The notes: generated by a model from the letters alone, not told the origin. 64,000 nucleotides of DNA from Oceanidesulfovibrio marinus (GCF_013085545.1 NZ_CP039543.1:4371322-4435321), one strand, 5' to 3'. Shown: positions 1 through 10,472, numbered from the stretch's first letter. A program made the numbers and translations.

Positions 1-507
1 GGAGGCGTAACACTGGTTGGCGCTGACCGTGGCGGCGGAGCCGCCGGAGGAGCCGCCGGGGATGCGGTCGGTATCCCAGGGGTTGCGGGTGACGCCGTAG
101 TACGAGGTCTCTGTGGAGGAGCCCATGGCGAACTCGTCCAGGTTGGCTTTGCCGATGATGATCGCGCCGGCGTCCAGAAGTTTGGACACCAGGTGCGCGT
201 CGTAGAAGGGCACGAAGTTTTCCAGGATGCGCGATCCGCAGGTGTTGGTAACGCCGGAGACGCAGATGAGGTCCTTGATGGCGATGGGCACGCCCCAGAG
301 CGGCTTGTCCGGGTCAGGGCCGGCGGCGTCCAGGGCGTCGGCGCGGGCGCGGGCCTCCTCGGGCATGGGCCGGGTCAGGGCGTTGAGCGTGGCGTCGGTG
401 GCTTCGATGCGGTCGAGGCAGGCGTCCACAACCTCGCGGGCGCTCACTTCCTTGCGCGCCAGCTTCTCACGGACGTTCTTCAGACTCAGGGTAACGAGAT
501 CGGACAT
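1..507 (-). CDS. gatA: Asp/Glu-tRNA amidotransferase subunit A, N-terminal part (runs off window)
   Basis: This is the N-terminal 169 residues of the GatA amidase subunit. GatCAB converts Glu-tRNA(Gln) or Asp-tRNA(Asn) to the correctly amidated tRNA in the cytoplasm, with GatA releasing ammonia from glutamine. The amidase-signature landmarks are visible: the catalytic-lysine motif PIAIKDL near residue 78 and the glycine/serine-rich GSSGGSAA near residue 157, which holds the cis-serine. The reading frame opens with ATG at 507 (MSDLVTLSL) and continues past base 1, so the C-terminus lies outside the window. gatC ends 45 bp upstream on the same strand, so the two are presumably co-transcribed; gatB is not in view. 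Confidence 0.95.
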   Translation of the reverse strand, partial: MSDLVTLSLKNVREKLARKEVSAREVVDACLDRIEATDATLNALTRPMPEEARARADALDAAGPDPDKPLWGVPIAIKDLICVSGVTNTCGSRILENFVPFYDAHLVSKLLDAGAIIIGKANLDEFAMGSSTETSYYGVTRNPWDTDRIPGGSSGGSAATVSANQCYAS

Positions 508-552
508 TGTCGGCTCTGGAAAAGGCTTATTCGTCTGAGGTGGTGCGGCGGA

Positions 553-852
553 TCAGACGATCTTGGGAACGATGTAGAACGCGCCGTCATCCTGGGGCGC
601 GTTGGAAAGGATCTGCTCGCGGGTGGCGCGGCGTTCGGCCGTATCCTCGCGGAACACTGTTTCATGCTCCACCGGGGAGTAGAGCGGTTCCACGCCGGTC
701 ACGTCCACCTCGGCGAGGATCTCCATGTGGCCGAGGATGTCGCCGAGCTGGCCGGCGTAGAGCGTGAGCTTCTCCGGGGAAGGCGCAAGCCGGGCCAGGC
801 GGGCGATGCGGGCCACTTCTTCGGTGGAAAGGGACTGTTGATTCTGGCTCAT
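553..852 (-). CDS. gatC: Asp/Glu-tRNA amidotransferase subunit C
   Basis: The 99-residue product has the size and character of GatC, the small helical subunit that wraps around GatA and stabilises the GatCAB complex. Typical family patterns are the start STEEVARIARLARL and the centre VDVTGVEPLYSP. The ATG at 852 overlaps the stop codon of the upstream lipoprotein gene as ATGA, suggesting translational coupling. gatA follows 45 bp downstream. A longer open frame continues upstream, but it lies inside the lipoprotein gene and the family length fixes the start at 852. Confidence 0.95.
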   Translation of the reverse strand: MSQNQQSLSTEEVARIARLARLAPSPEKLTLYAGQLGDILGHMEILAEVDVTGVEPLYSPVEHETVFREDTAERRATREQILSNAPQDDGAFYIVPKIV

Positions 853-2801
853 GGCAGATTCGGTGTGGGTTGGCGTGTTTTCGGACCATAGACCGGCTGC
901 TCGGGCTGGGCGGGCGCGCCGGTTGTGGCATCGTCGTACAGGGTAAAGCCTTGCAGCGTGGGCCGGAAGAGGAAGAGGTCCTGCTCGGCCATGCCCTGCG
1001 GGCTCCAGGTGATGGGGGCCTCGGCCCAGTTGATGAGCTGGGCGGACTCCTGCAGGCGCTGGTTCACGTCCTGGGCGGTCCATGCCTGGGGCAGGGTGCC
1101 GAAGGCGTTGGCAAAGCGGACGAAGTCGTATCCCAGGGCGACCCAGAAATCCACCTCGATGTTTTTCTGCGCTGCCTGGGTATCCATACTCTGCGCGGCC
1201 GGGGCCGTGTTGCCGGACCACCAGGCGCCGGGGAAGGCGGTGTAGCGGAAGTCGTTCTCCACCACATAGCTCTGGCGCGAGAGGGTTTGCGCCCAGAGGG
1301 CCGGGCCCAGCACCAGCACGTCGCCGCGCTTGTGGTAGACGAAGTTGGGCACGAGCATCTTGGCGTGCTCCCAGTCGCCGGGGATGAAGACCGCGTCGAA
1401 CTGGGCGGTGGCCACGAGCTGGCCCACGATGTCGTACCAGCTGCTCTGGTCCTTGGGCGGGTAGGCGCGCATGGCAGTGATCTCCATGCCGCTCGCGCGG
1501 GCCTGCTCGGAGAAGAGCTCGCCCATTTTGCGGCCAAAGGGCTCATCCGGGTAGAGGATGGCCGCCTGGCGCACGCCATTGCGGGTAGCCGCGAAGTTGA
1601 CCAGGGCGCGGACCTGGTCCTGCGGGCTGGAGAAGAAGCGCCACGCGTCGTAGCCCTCGGTGAGCTCGCCGGTGGAATTGAGGAACGTGAAGAACGCGCG
1701 GGACTGGAGCAGGCCGGAGTCCTGGAGCTGAGAGACCTCGCTGAGCCGCAGGGGACCGCCGATGATGTGGTACTGCGCGGGCAGGTCGCGCACCTTCTGA
1801 ATCCAGTCGGCGGAGTCGGTGTTCAGGGCCTCCACGGCGACGTCGTAGCCCATGGAGGAGAGCTCGGCCTGGGCGAGGTTGGCGCCCTGCATGATCTTCC
1901 AGCCGATGGACTTGAACGGTCCGGACAGGGGCAGGGCCAGAGCCAGGCCCTCGACGCCCTCGTACTTCGGCGTTGCGGCCATGAAGACGCGGTCTGCCAG
2001 GGCCGGGTCGGCCAGCAGGGGCCGGATCGTGTCTACGATCTGCCGCGCCTGGAGCATGCCGCCCGGGGTTTTGGCCAGCCGGCGGGCGTGCTCCAGCTCG
2101 ATGATGGTGGCCGGAAACGCGTTCTGCTGCGTGGGCGGAATGAGGAAGCCCATGGCGTCCAGGTTACTTTGGTCCACGGTGGCGAGCTCGTCGAAGAGCT
2201 TGCTCTCCAGCGTGGCCTGGAACTGCACTCCACGGGCAGGGAACTCTGCGGAGAGATCGTCGAGCACCTGCAGGGCGGACTGGAGGTCGGCCATGCGCCA
2301 GTAGTAACCGGCCAGGATGGCTCCTGCCTTGGCGCGCATCAGCGGCGGCAGGGAAGCGTCATCCACGATGCGGGCGGCGTTGGCCCGCTTGGCCTCGGTA
2401 TCGCCCACGCCTTCTATGGCGCGCAGGTAGGCGTCCTGCCAGGGCGCGTACTGGGCGCCGCCGGGCACGGCCGCGCGGTAGGTTTCTATGTTGCCGATGA
2501 CGGCGTGGAAGTGGCTGTTGGCCAGGGCGCTTTGCATGTAACGGTCCCAGGCCAGAACCCGCAGGTCCTGCGTCAGGTCGCTTTGTTGCAGCAGGCGCTG
2601 GTACAGCAATTCGCTTTCGCCCATGTCTCCGGCGCGCCAGGCGTTGTCGGCGCGTTGCTCCAGAGGCGCCTCCACGGCAGGGCCGGTCGGCTGTTGCGGA
2701 AGCGGGGCTTTCATGGGGCAACCGGCCGCGAAAAGCACGAGCAGCGCGCATGCGGCGAGGCAGCGTACGGTAGAGCGGGTCATGCGTGGGGATTTTTTCA
2801 T
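849..2801 (-). CDS. LpoA-like lipoprotein (penicillin-binding protein activator family)
   Basis: The 650-residue product begins with a lipoprotein signal peptide; the lipobox LFAAGC places the acylated cysteine at residue 28. Residues about 40-280 look like helical TPR-type repeats. The remainder resembles a type I periplasmic-binding fold, with ALALPLSGPFKSIG near residue 290 and later segments such as GVRQAAILYPDEPFG. This order, TPR-like then binding-protein-like, is that of LpoA, the outer-membrane activator of PBP1A in gammaproteobacteria. Whether it activates a PBP here is inference; a PBP1A gene does lie near 57 kb. It is transcribed just upstream of gatC and overlaps it by 4 bp. A branched-chain amino acid binding protein without cognate permease is the alternative. 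Confidence 0.75.
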   Translation of the reverse strand: MKKSPRMTRSTVRCLAACALLVLFAAGCPMKAPLPQQPTGPAVEAPLEQRADNAWRAGDMGESELLYQRLLQQSDLTQDLRVLAWDRYMQSALANSHFHAVIGNIETYRAAVPGGAQYAPWQDAYLRAIEGVGDTEAKRANAARIVDDASLPPLMRAKAGAILAGYYWRMADLQSALQVLDDLSAEFPARGVQFQATLESKLFDELATVDQSNLDAMGFLIPPTQQNAFPATIIELEHARRLAKTPGGMLQARQIVDTIRPLLADPALADRVFMAATPKYEGVEGLALALPLSGPFKSIGWKIMQGANLAQAELSSMGYDVAVEALNTDSADWIQKVRDLPAQYHIIGGPLRLSEVSQLQDSGLLQSRAFFTFLNSTGELTEGYDAWRFFSSPQDQVRALVNFAATRNGVRQAAILYPDEPFGRKMGELFSEQARASGMEITAMRAYPPKDQSSWYDIVGQLVATAQFDAVFIPGDWEHAKMLVPNFVYHKRGDVLVLGPALWAQTLSRQSYVVENDFRYTAFPGAWWSGNTAPAAQSMDTQAAQKNIEVDFWVALGYDFVRFANAFGTLPQAWTAQDVNQRLQESAQLINWAEAPITWSPQGMAEQDLFLFRPTLQGFTLYDDATTGAPAQPEQPVYGPKTRQPTPNLP

Positions 2802-2825
2802 GGTCTCGTGCGTTGGGGGGCAATG

Positions 2826-2873
2826 AAAAAAGGCCTAGTCGCCCGGCGAAAACACCGCGACGAACTAGGCCTT
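2826..2873 (-). terminator. Intrinsic terminator downstream of dnaK
   Basis: Read on the minus strand, arms aaggcctagt and actaggcctt enclose a GC-rich, partly paired loop and are followed directly by a run of T residues (CTTTTTTC). The hairpin lies 45 bp after the dnaK stop codon and before the lipoprotein gene start, so it probably separates the heat-shock block from the lipoprotein-gatC-gatA unit. Confidence 0.85.
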
Positions 2874-2918
2874 GTTATACCGTGCGCCTCACATTTGGCA
2901 AGGCGTGAGCGACGTTCT

Positions 2919-4835
<1,917 letters not shown>

Positions 4836-4981
4836 ATGAGTATACCTCCTCCCAAATGTTCTTTCTAATGCTATGCGCGTGTATGGCGCGAAGAGTGACG
4901 AAACAGCGTTACATTTTCAAAAGCAATCAACACATATTAAACCATCATTCCCCTACGTCCAGGGGGGAAAGCGGAATTTTT

Positions 4982-5569
4982 TTACTCCGCGGCGCGGGAG
5001 ATGGTGACCTTGGCCGGCCGCAGCAGGCGATCCTTGAGGATATAGCCCTTCTGCAGCACGGTGCAGACGTGCTCGGGCGCCATGTCCTGGCGCTCCTCGT
5101 GGCCTATGGCTTCATGCTTTTCGGGGTTGAAGGGCTCGCCCACCTCGCCCACCGGCGTCAGGCCCTGGCGGCTCAGGATGTCGAGGAAGATCTTGCGGGT
5201 CATGTCCACGCCCAGGACAAAGTCCTTGCACGCCTCCACCTTGGCGCCGTGCTCCAGGGCCAGGTCCATGTTGTCCAGCACCGGCAGGAGATCGGCCAGC
5301 AGGCCCTCGTTGGCGAACTTGCAGAAGTCGTCCTTTTCGCGGGCCAGGCGTTTCTTGAAGTTGTCCATCTCGGCCAGGCTGCGCAACCGTTCCTCGTCAG
5401 CCTGCTCCTTCTCGTCGCAGCTCTTGCAGACGCGTTCCTTGCAAAGGGCGACGAGCTCCTCGTCCGTCAGCTGTATTTCCTCGGGCGCAACGCCTTGCTC
5501 TTTCCGCCCGTTTTTCGCGGTGTCACCGTCTTTGTTCACGGGGATTTCCACGCGGCTGTCTCCTGACAT
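4982..5569 (-). CDS. grpE: Nucleotide exchange factor GrpE
   Basis: The 195-residue protein is the ADP-release factor of DnaK. It shows a charged N-terminus, a long helix (ERLRSLAEMDNFKKRLAREK) and the conserved C-terminal beta domain (FNPEKHEAIG, VLQKGYILKDRLLRPAKV). A well-placed AGGAGG precedes ATG 5569. Within the heat-shock block hrcA ends 63 bp upstream and dnaK follows. An oddity is the N-terminal cysteine cluster LCKERVCKSCDEKEQ, including a CKSC pair that is not part of the canonical GrpE fold; a redox or metal role is possible but only a guess. Confidence 0.97.
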   Translation of the reverse strand: MSGDSRVEIPVNKDGDTAKNGRKEQGVAPEEIQLTDEELVALCKERVCKSCDEKEQADEERLRSLAEMDNFKKRLAREKDDFCKFANEGLLADLLPVLDNMDLALEHGAKVEACKDFVLGVDMTRKIFLDILSRQGLTPVGEVGEPFNPEKHEAIGHEERQDMAPEHVCTVLQKGYILKDRLLRPAKVTISRAAE

Positions 5570-5632
5570 GGGACATGCCTCCTCGTCACAGGGTGAAAGG
5601 TTGTCAAAAGGACGCCGGCTTGGGAGCCGGCG

Positions 5633-6667
5633 TTAGAATCGTTCTTTGAGCATGTCTGTAAGCGTTTTCGCGATACAGTCAACCAGTGGGAGCACATTGG
5701 CGTAGTCCATGCGCACCGGGCCCATGACTCCGACGACCCCCAGGGGCTGGCCGAACTCGCCATACGGAGAGGATACGAGGGAGCACTCCTCCAGCTGGTC
5801 CATGTGGACGTCGGCACAGAAGGTGACCTTGATGCCTTCGTGGGCAATGGTCTTGTCCAGCAGCTCCAGCAGGCGGCTGCGCTCCTCCAGCAGGCTGAAG
5901 ATCTCGCGCATCTTCTCCACCTCGGCGAACTCGGCGTGGGCAAAGAGGTTGGTGGCGCCGTCCACGATGACGTCCCTGGCCGTGGGCTCGTCGAAGGTGG
6001 AGCGGGCCAGGCGCAGGGCTTTGCGGGAAAGGGCCTCGATCTGGCGGCGGGCGCTCTGGAGCTCGCGGTGGATGAGCAGGCGCGCATGGGACAGGGAGCG
6101 GCCGCGGAAGTGCTCGTTGAGGTAGTTGGAGAACTTCACGAGGTCGTCCTGGTTGTACACCTCGCCCACCGGGATGAGCTTGTTCTGCACGGTGCCGCCT
6201 TCGAGCACGAGCACGGCCAGGACCAGGCCGGGCTTGATGAGCACGAAGTCGATCTCCTTCCAGCGCGCCTCGTCGTGGCTGGGGGCCACGATCATGCAGA
6301 TCTGGTTGGTCATGGTGGAGGCGAGCCTGGAAGCCTCGGTGAGGATGTCCTTGAGGTCGAGCCCGGCGCCGGAAAGAGTCTGGCCGATCCTGTCCTTGAG
6401 CTGGGGCGGCAGGGGGTGGGGCATGAGCTGGGAGCCCAGGTAGAAGCGGAAGGCCTCTGGCGTGGGGATGCGTCCGGCCGAGGTGTGGGGCTGGGCCAGG
6501 TAGCCCTTTTCCGTGAGGTCGGCCATGACGTTGCGCATGGAGGCCGGCGAGAGCGACAGACCCGACTTTTTGGAGACCATCCGGGAGCCCACGGGCGCTC
6601 CCGTGGCGATGTACTCCTCGATGATGGTCTTCAGGACGTCGATCTCTCTTTGAACCAGTTCTTCCAT
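5633..6667 (-). CDS. hrcA: Heat-inducible transcription repressor HrcA
   Basis: The 344-residue product is HrcA, the repressor that binds CIRCE operators upstream of chaperone genes. The N-terminal winged helix is typical (LVQREIDVLKTIIEEYIATGAPVG split over residues 4-27, then SPASMRNVMADLTEKGYL). The GAF-like inner domain ends in GPVRMDYANVLPLV near the C-terminus. ATG 6667 was chosen because the protein then starts at the conserved MEELVQRE; an upstream in-frame extension to 6820 has no family support. On the minus strand a TATAAT matches at 6765-6770 and is a candidate -10 box. I see no CIRCE inverted repeat upstream of hrcA, grpE or dnaK. Confidence 0.97.
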   Translation of the reverse strand: MEELVQREIDVLKTIIEEYIATGAPVGSRMVSKKSGLSLSPASMRNVMADLTEKGYLAQPHTSAGRIPTPEAFRFYLGSQLMPHPLPPQLKDRIGQTLSGAGLDLKDILTEASRLASTMTNQICMIVAPSHDEARWKEIDFVLIKPGLVLAVLVLEGGTVQNKLIPVGEVYNQDDLVKFSNYLNEHFRGRSLSHARLLIHRELQSARRQIEALSRKALRLARSTFDEPTARDVIVDGATNLFAHAEFAEVEKMREIFSLLEERSRLLELLDKTIAHEGIKVTFCADVHMDQLEECSLVSSPYGEFGQPLGVVGVMGPVRMDYANVLPLVDCIAKTLTDMLKERF

Positions 6668-6902
6668 GGCTGAACCCCGATATGCGTCGCCCGCAGCAAA
6701 AAGGAACGGCGCAACGCGCCGGATACCGCAGGAAGGGTGCCGATGCTCCCTGAGTAGAAGTTTTATTATAAATTTAAGTTGTTGGGGGGCGGCACTGACG
6801 ACTGTTAAAACGGGTAACAACGGCTCTACCCCCTGTCAAGAAGCATGGGCGCGGGACGGCCGCGACAACGCTGCGGGAGGTGGGCTAAACGTCCTGTCCT
6901 TG

Positions 6903-6931
6903 TTGACAAATTGATGACATCCCAATATATG
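6903..6931 (+). promoter_or_regulatory. Sigma70-like promoter for the c-di-GMP riboswitch transcript
   Basis: A perfect -35 box TTGACA at 6903-6908 is followed after 17 bp by TATATG at 6926-6931. Transcription would begin about 6938, roughly 10 nt before the aptamer, which is the expected arrangement for a riboswitch leader. Confidence 0.7.
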
Positions 6932-6948
6932 GGATACAGCAGGTGGTT

Positions 6949-7058
6949 AAGGCCAAACCCGTCGCGAGACGGGGACGGAAAGCCACGGGTCTCATGCCCT
7001 TGATTCGTAAGCGGTTTCCCATGCGTTAAGGGGGTATGGGAGATGGCCGGGTTGCCCA
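6949..7058 (+). promoter_or_regulatory. Cyclic-di-GMP-I (GEMM-I) riboswitch aptamer
   Basis: The leader carries the GEMM-I consensus in order. GGCCAAACC leads into stem CCGTC-GCGA-GACGG with a GNRA tetraloop, followed by GGGACGGAAAGCCACGGGTC. After a variable second hairpin with arms catgcccttg / aagggggtatg comes AGATGGCCGGGTTGCCC, which closes the P1 and receptor elements. GEMM-I RNAs bind bis-(3'-5')-cyclic dimeric GMP and control transcription or translation of the downstream gene. The next start codon (GTG 7164) lies about 105 nt downstream, so that interval should hold the expression platform. I do not see a clear U-tract terminator there, so translational control or an anti-terminator-free design is possible; ON or OFF polarity cannot be read by eye. 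Confidence 0.93.
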
Positions 7059-7163
7059 CGTGCTGGTGCGCATGCGTTTCGTCATGAGGCTGCTGTGTGT
7101 TCCAGCGATGATTCATTTCCGGCGCTTCCGTGGCGATGATCAATGTGAACGGAAGAGACTGCC

Positions 7164-8546
7164 GTGAAACCCAAGCGGTCCGTCGAGCATGTCGTCACGG
7201 ATTTATTCGCTTTTCTCGGAACATACGATTGCCGGGACGAGCGGCGTATCCTTGCGCTCGACGCCAAGCCGCCCCAGGTCTTCCGTACCTTCTACGCCTC
7301 CTATCTGCCTCTCATCGTTACACTCTGGATTCAAGCCCTGCAGTATAACCAGCCAGGGAACGCGGACGCCGTCAGCCAGGCGTTTCTCGACGAGTTCCAT
7401 GCGCGCATGAGCCGCCTGGGCTCCAGGAGCCTGGCGGACGAGGTGCTGCGCGGCGTGGCCGGGTTGCCCAAGCTGCTCCAGCGCGAGAACGGCGTGGTCC
7501 TCGTGGCCGCCGCCTGCGTGGAGAGCATGACCAACGGCAACATCCCCAAGAAGGGCAAGCGCGCCAGTCTGCTGACCCAGAAGATCCTCAAGATACTGCA
7601 ATTTTTCATTACTCGGCTCGGCGCGTACGAGGTCGTGCACCAGAGTTCCGTGCCCGTGCCGTACGTGACCACCTTCTTTGCCAACGGCAATGGCGACGGA
7701 ACCGGCCCGGCGGCAACACCCCCCGCACCCGCCAAGACCGCCCGGACCCCTGCCGCGGCATCGCGGTCCGCCGCAAAAGCCGCTGCCAAACCTGCCGCCG
7801 CAGCCGCTGAGAGCATCGTCGCCAAGCCCGAAAAGCCGTCCTCGCCTCTTCCAGAGCTGGACGAGCCGCCGCCGGTGTGGGCCAAGGATCCGAGTGCGGA
7901 AAACAAGCCCACGCCGCCCGAGCCGATGACGCCCAAGGAGCTGCCGCCCGAGCCGATGACATCCGATGAGCCGTCCCTTGCCGAGATCGAGGAGGTCTGG
8001 ACCGGGGATGAGCAGGGCGCTGCAGCACCGTCCGTGCAGAAGACGCTCCAGGCTGCGGTAGAACAGCCGGCGGTAGAGGACGCTGCTCCAGCGCCTGTGC
8101 CGGAGCCTGCATCCGAAGCCCCGAAGGTCGCGCCTGCGGCCGCACCTGCAGCCAGGCCGGTTGCGGCTCCCAAGGCCGAAGCGGCAGAGCCGGTCGCCAT
8201 GGCCGACGCTCCGGACGACCCCTTTGCCGACGATGACGACGAGGACATGTTCGTGGTGGACGCCGAGGAGACCGACGACGACATCTTTGCCGACGCTGGC
8301 TGGGACGAGCCCGACGACGAGGACGAGGGTGTCGGCGCTGGCGATCCCTACAACGAACTCGGCATCGGTGACGGCGACGAACCGGCCGTGGATGCGGACA
8401 TGTCCGGCTTCGAGTTCGAAGAGCAGGAAGAAGAGAAGCACAACCCCGGCATCGATGTGGACGAGTTCCACGACGTCATCAACCGCGTGGTCACCGAAGT
8501 GCTCAGCTCCCAAACCGACAGCGACCCCGATTCCCGCAATCTCTGA
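7164..8546 (+). CDS. Unrecognised protein under c-di-GMP riboswitch control
   Basis: The 460-residue product is not recognised. Residues 1 to about 170 form a compact, mostly helical region (LFAFLGTYDCRDERRIL, LPKLLQRENGVVLVAAACVE) with no signal peptide or membrane segment. Residues about 175-350 are a long Ala/Pro/Glu-rich linker resembling TolA or domain-spacer sequence. The last 110 residues are strongly acidic, with runs such as FADDDDEDMF and DEPDDEDEG. The start is GTG 7164 behind ggaagaga. It follows the c-di-GMP riboswitch, so its level should respond to the motile/sessile switch. A cytoplasmic scaffold or regulator is conceivable; I assign no function. Confidence 0.8.
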   Translation: MKPKRSVEHVVTDLFAFLGTYDCRDERRILALDAKPPQVFRTFYASYLPLIVTLWIQALQYNQPGNADAVSQAFLDEFHARMSRLGSRSLADEVLRGVAGLPKLLQRENGVVLVAAACVESMTNGNIPKKGKRASLLTQKILKILQFFITRLGAYEVVHQSSVPVPYVTTFFANGNGDGTGPAATPPAPAKTARTPAAASRSAAKAAAKPAAAAAESIVAKPEKPSSPLPELDEPPPVWAKDPSAENKPTPPEPMTPKELPPEPMTSDEPSLAEIEEVWTGDEQGAAAPSVQKTLQAAVEQPAVEDAAPAPVPEPASEAPKVAPAAAPAARPVAAPKAEAAEPVAMADAPDDPFADDDDEDMFVVDAEETDDDIFADAGWDEPDDEDEGVGAGDPYNELGIGDGDEPAVDADMSGFEFEEQEEEKHNPGIDVDEFHDVINRVVTEVLSSQTDSDPDSRNL

Positions 8547-8619
8547 TTCGTAATCACCGCAGCACTGCTCTTTTGCCCTGTGGCGGCGTCAGGCTCGTTC
8601 CGCCCGAAGGTCGAATAGT

Positions 8620-8820
8620 ATTGAGGGCTTTGCCCTCAAACTCCCACCAGGGAGCTAAGCTCCCTGACTCGCCCCGTCCTGGGGCTCGCCGCTTCGCGGT
8701 CGGTTCGCGTTGCTCACCGTTCCGATTCTCCTTTCCTGGAGAATCGTGAACCCATTTCTGGGGTCCAGGGGAATTGAATTCCCCTGGCAGGGGGCCTGGG
8801 GGACGGCGTCCCCCAGAGAT
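8620..8820. repeat. Palindromic mosaic repeat, copy 1
   Basis: The gap after the riboswitch-controlled gene is a chain of short perfect palindromes: ttgagggctttgccctcaa, cagggagctaagctccctg, an approximately 75-bp core starting ctcgccgcttcgcgg and ending ggagaatcgtgaaccca, then aggggaattgaattcccct and gggggacggcgtccccc. The same modules in different order occur at 13.2, 15.9 and 63.6 kb. The outer hairpins could act as terminators for the converging genes. Confidence 0.85.
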
Positions 8821-8848
8821 TTCGTAGCCATTGCAAATTGTCCAGCTA

Positions 8849-10462
8849 TCAGCGCAGGCAGGTGGCCAGGCGGAGCACGCCGGCCAGGAAGCAGATCCAG
8901 GCGAGGGTGGTGTGCCCCTGGAACGACGCGCCCTGCAGGAACACGGCGGCCAGGATAAGGCCGACGCCTGCGACCACGGGCCGCAGCAGCTTGGCGATGC
9001 GGACCTCCAGGACCTCCACGGTTTCGTTGTTCAGCCGCACGCGCATGGAGCCGTCGGAAAGGTCGGTGATGATGGTCTTGATCCGCCGCAGGGTGAGCGG
9101 CAGGCTGGTGAGCTCCTTCTTCAGATTTGGGAAGAGTCTGGCTTCCTCGCCGAGAGCGCGGTCCAGGTTTTTCACCAGCACGGGCAGGATGTCTTTGACG
9201 CCGTTGTAGTTGTCCAGGAAATTGGTGCCCAGACCTTCGATGAGCGCGCTGGCCCGCAGCACGTAGATGACCTCCTGTGGCAGCTTGAAGGGCAGGTCGC
9301 GCATGGAGTCCAGCACGTCCAGGGCCAGGGCCTGCATGCTGGAGGCGCTGAGGTTCTGGTTGGAGAAGATGGAGAACATGCGCTCGGCGAACTCGCGGAT
9401 CTCGTCCTCCGGCGCCGAGGCCGCGACCACGCCGAGGCGTTTGCACGCCGCCACGTACACGTCGTAGTCGCGGTCGTGCGCGGCCTTGACGTACTCGATC
9501 ATGGCGATGCGCGTGTGCTCCGGCAGCCGCTTGACCATGCCGTAGTCCAGCAGCACGAGCCGGCCGTCGTCCTGCACCAGCAGGTTGCCGGGGTGGGGAT
9601 CGCAGTGGAAGAAGCCCTGCACCAGCATCTGTTCGGTGTAGAACTCGATGACCTTGTGTACGAGGCGTTCGAAGTCGATGCCCTTGGCCTGGAGCGCGAC
9701 CACGTTGTCGATGCGCGTGCCGCGTTCAAAGCTCATGACCAGGGCGTCGGACGAGGAGTACTCCGCGTAGTAGTCCGGCAGCCGCACGTCTATGTGGCTG
9801 TATTTTTCCTTGAACCTGCGCAGGTTCTCCAGCTCGATGGCCATATCGGCCTCGCGCACGATCATCACGGCGAACTCGGCGATGATCGCCTCCAGGGAGT
9901 TGCGCGTGTAGCGGCTGAAAAAGGGCCGGAACACGAAGAGCAGCCCACGCAGGATGCGCAGGTCCAGCCGTACCCGGTGCTCGATGTTCTTGCGGCGGAT
10001 CTTCACCGCCACCTTGACCTCGCCGGGCAGCAGGGCGGCGTGCACCTGGCCGATGGAGGCCGAGGCAATGGGCCGCTGGTCGAACCAGATGAACGGCGGC
10101 GATTCCCCGAAGGCCCGGCGGTACATGATTTCGAGATCGGCCTCGGGCATGGGCGCAACCTCGTCGTGGATGGTGCGCAGCTCGGCCAGGTACTCCGGGC
10201 TGAAGAAGTCCGCGCGGGTAGCCAGCACCTGGGCCAGCTTGATGAAGCAGACGCCGAGATCCAGGATGGATTCCTTGAGCGCGTCCGGGGGCAGGGGCCG
10301 GAGCAGCAGAAAGCGCTCCTTGGCCCGGATGATGAGGAAGACGGTGTGGAGGATGCGGAAGGCTTTCCAGACGCGCAACGGAATGCGCACCGTGGAGAGC
10401 AGGGCGGCCCGGACCGGGTGCTCGACGTGCGAGTCCCGGCCCGGGGATGGTGCGTGGTCCAT
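8849..10462 (-). CDS. ABC1/UbiB-family atypical kinase
   Basis: The 537-residue protein belongs to the ABC1 (UbiB/COQ8/AarF) kinase-like family, which acts in isoprenoid-quinone or lipid homeostasis at the membrane. Diagnostic segments are the A-rich nucleotide loop PIASASIGQVH, the VKIRRKNIE lysine region, the catalytic-type FFHCDPHPGNLLV and the metal-binding VLLDYGMVKRL. The C-terminus has one or two hydrophobic helices (VVAGVGLILAAVFLQGA), as in membrane-anchored members. The normally invariant KxGQ motif reads KLAQ (FIKLAQVLATRAD). It is the last gene of a minus-strand unit after a small helical protein (10-bp gap) and asmA, all suggestive of envelope-lipid function. The exact substrate is unknown. 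Confidence 0.9.
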   Translation of the reverse strand: MDHAPSPGRDSHVEHPVRAALLSTVRIPLRVWKAFRILHTVFLIIRAKERFLLLRPLPPDALKESILDLGVCFIKLAQVLATRADFFSPEYLAELRTIHDEVAPMPEADLEIMYRRAFGESPPFIWFDQRPIASASIGQVHAALLPGEVKVAVKIRRKNIEHRVRLDLRILRGLLFVFRPFFSRYTRNSLEAIIAEFAVMIVREADMAIELENLRRFKEKYSHIDVRLPDYYAEYSSSDALVMSFERGTRIDNVVALQAKGIDFERLVHKVIEFYTEQMLVQGFFHCDPHPGNLLVQDDGRLVLLDYGMVKRLPEHTRIAMIEYVKAAHDRDYDVYVAACKRLGVVAASAPEDEIREFAERMFSIFSNQNLSASSMQALALDVLDSMRDLPFKLPQEVIYVLRASALIEGLGTNFLDNYNGVKDILPVLVKNLDRALGEEARLFPNLKKELTSLPLTLRRIKTIITDLSDGSMRVRLNNETVEVLEVRIAKLLRPVVAGVGLILAAVFLQGASFQGHTTLAWICFLAGVLRLATCLR

Positions 10463-10472
10463 CAGCCTGTGA

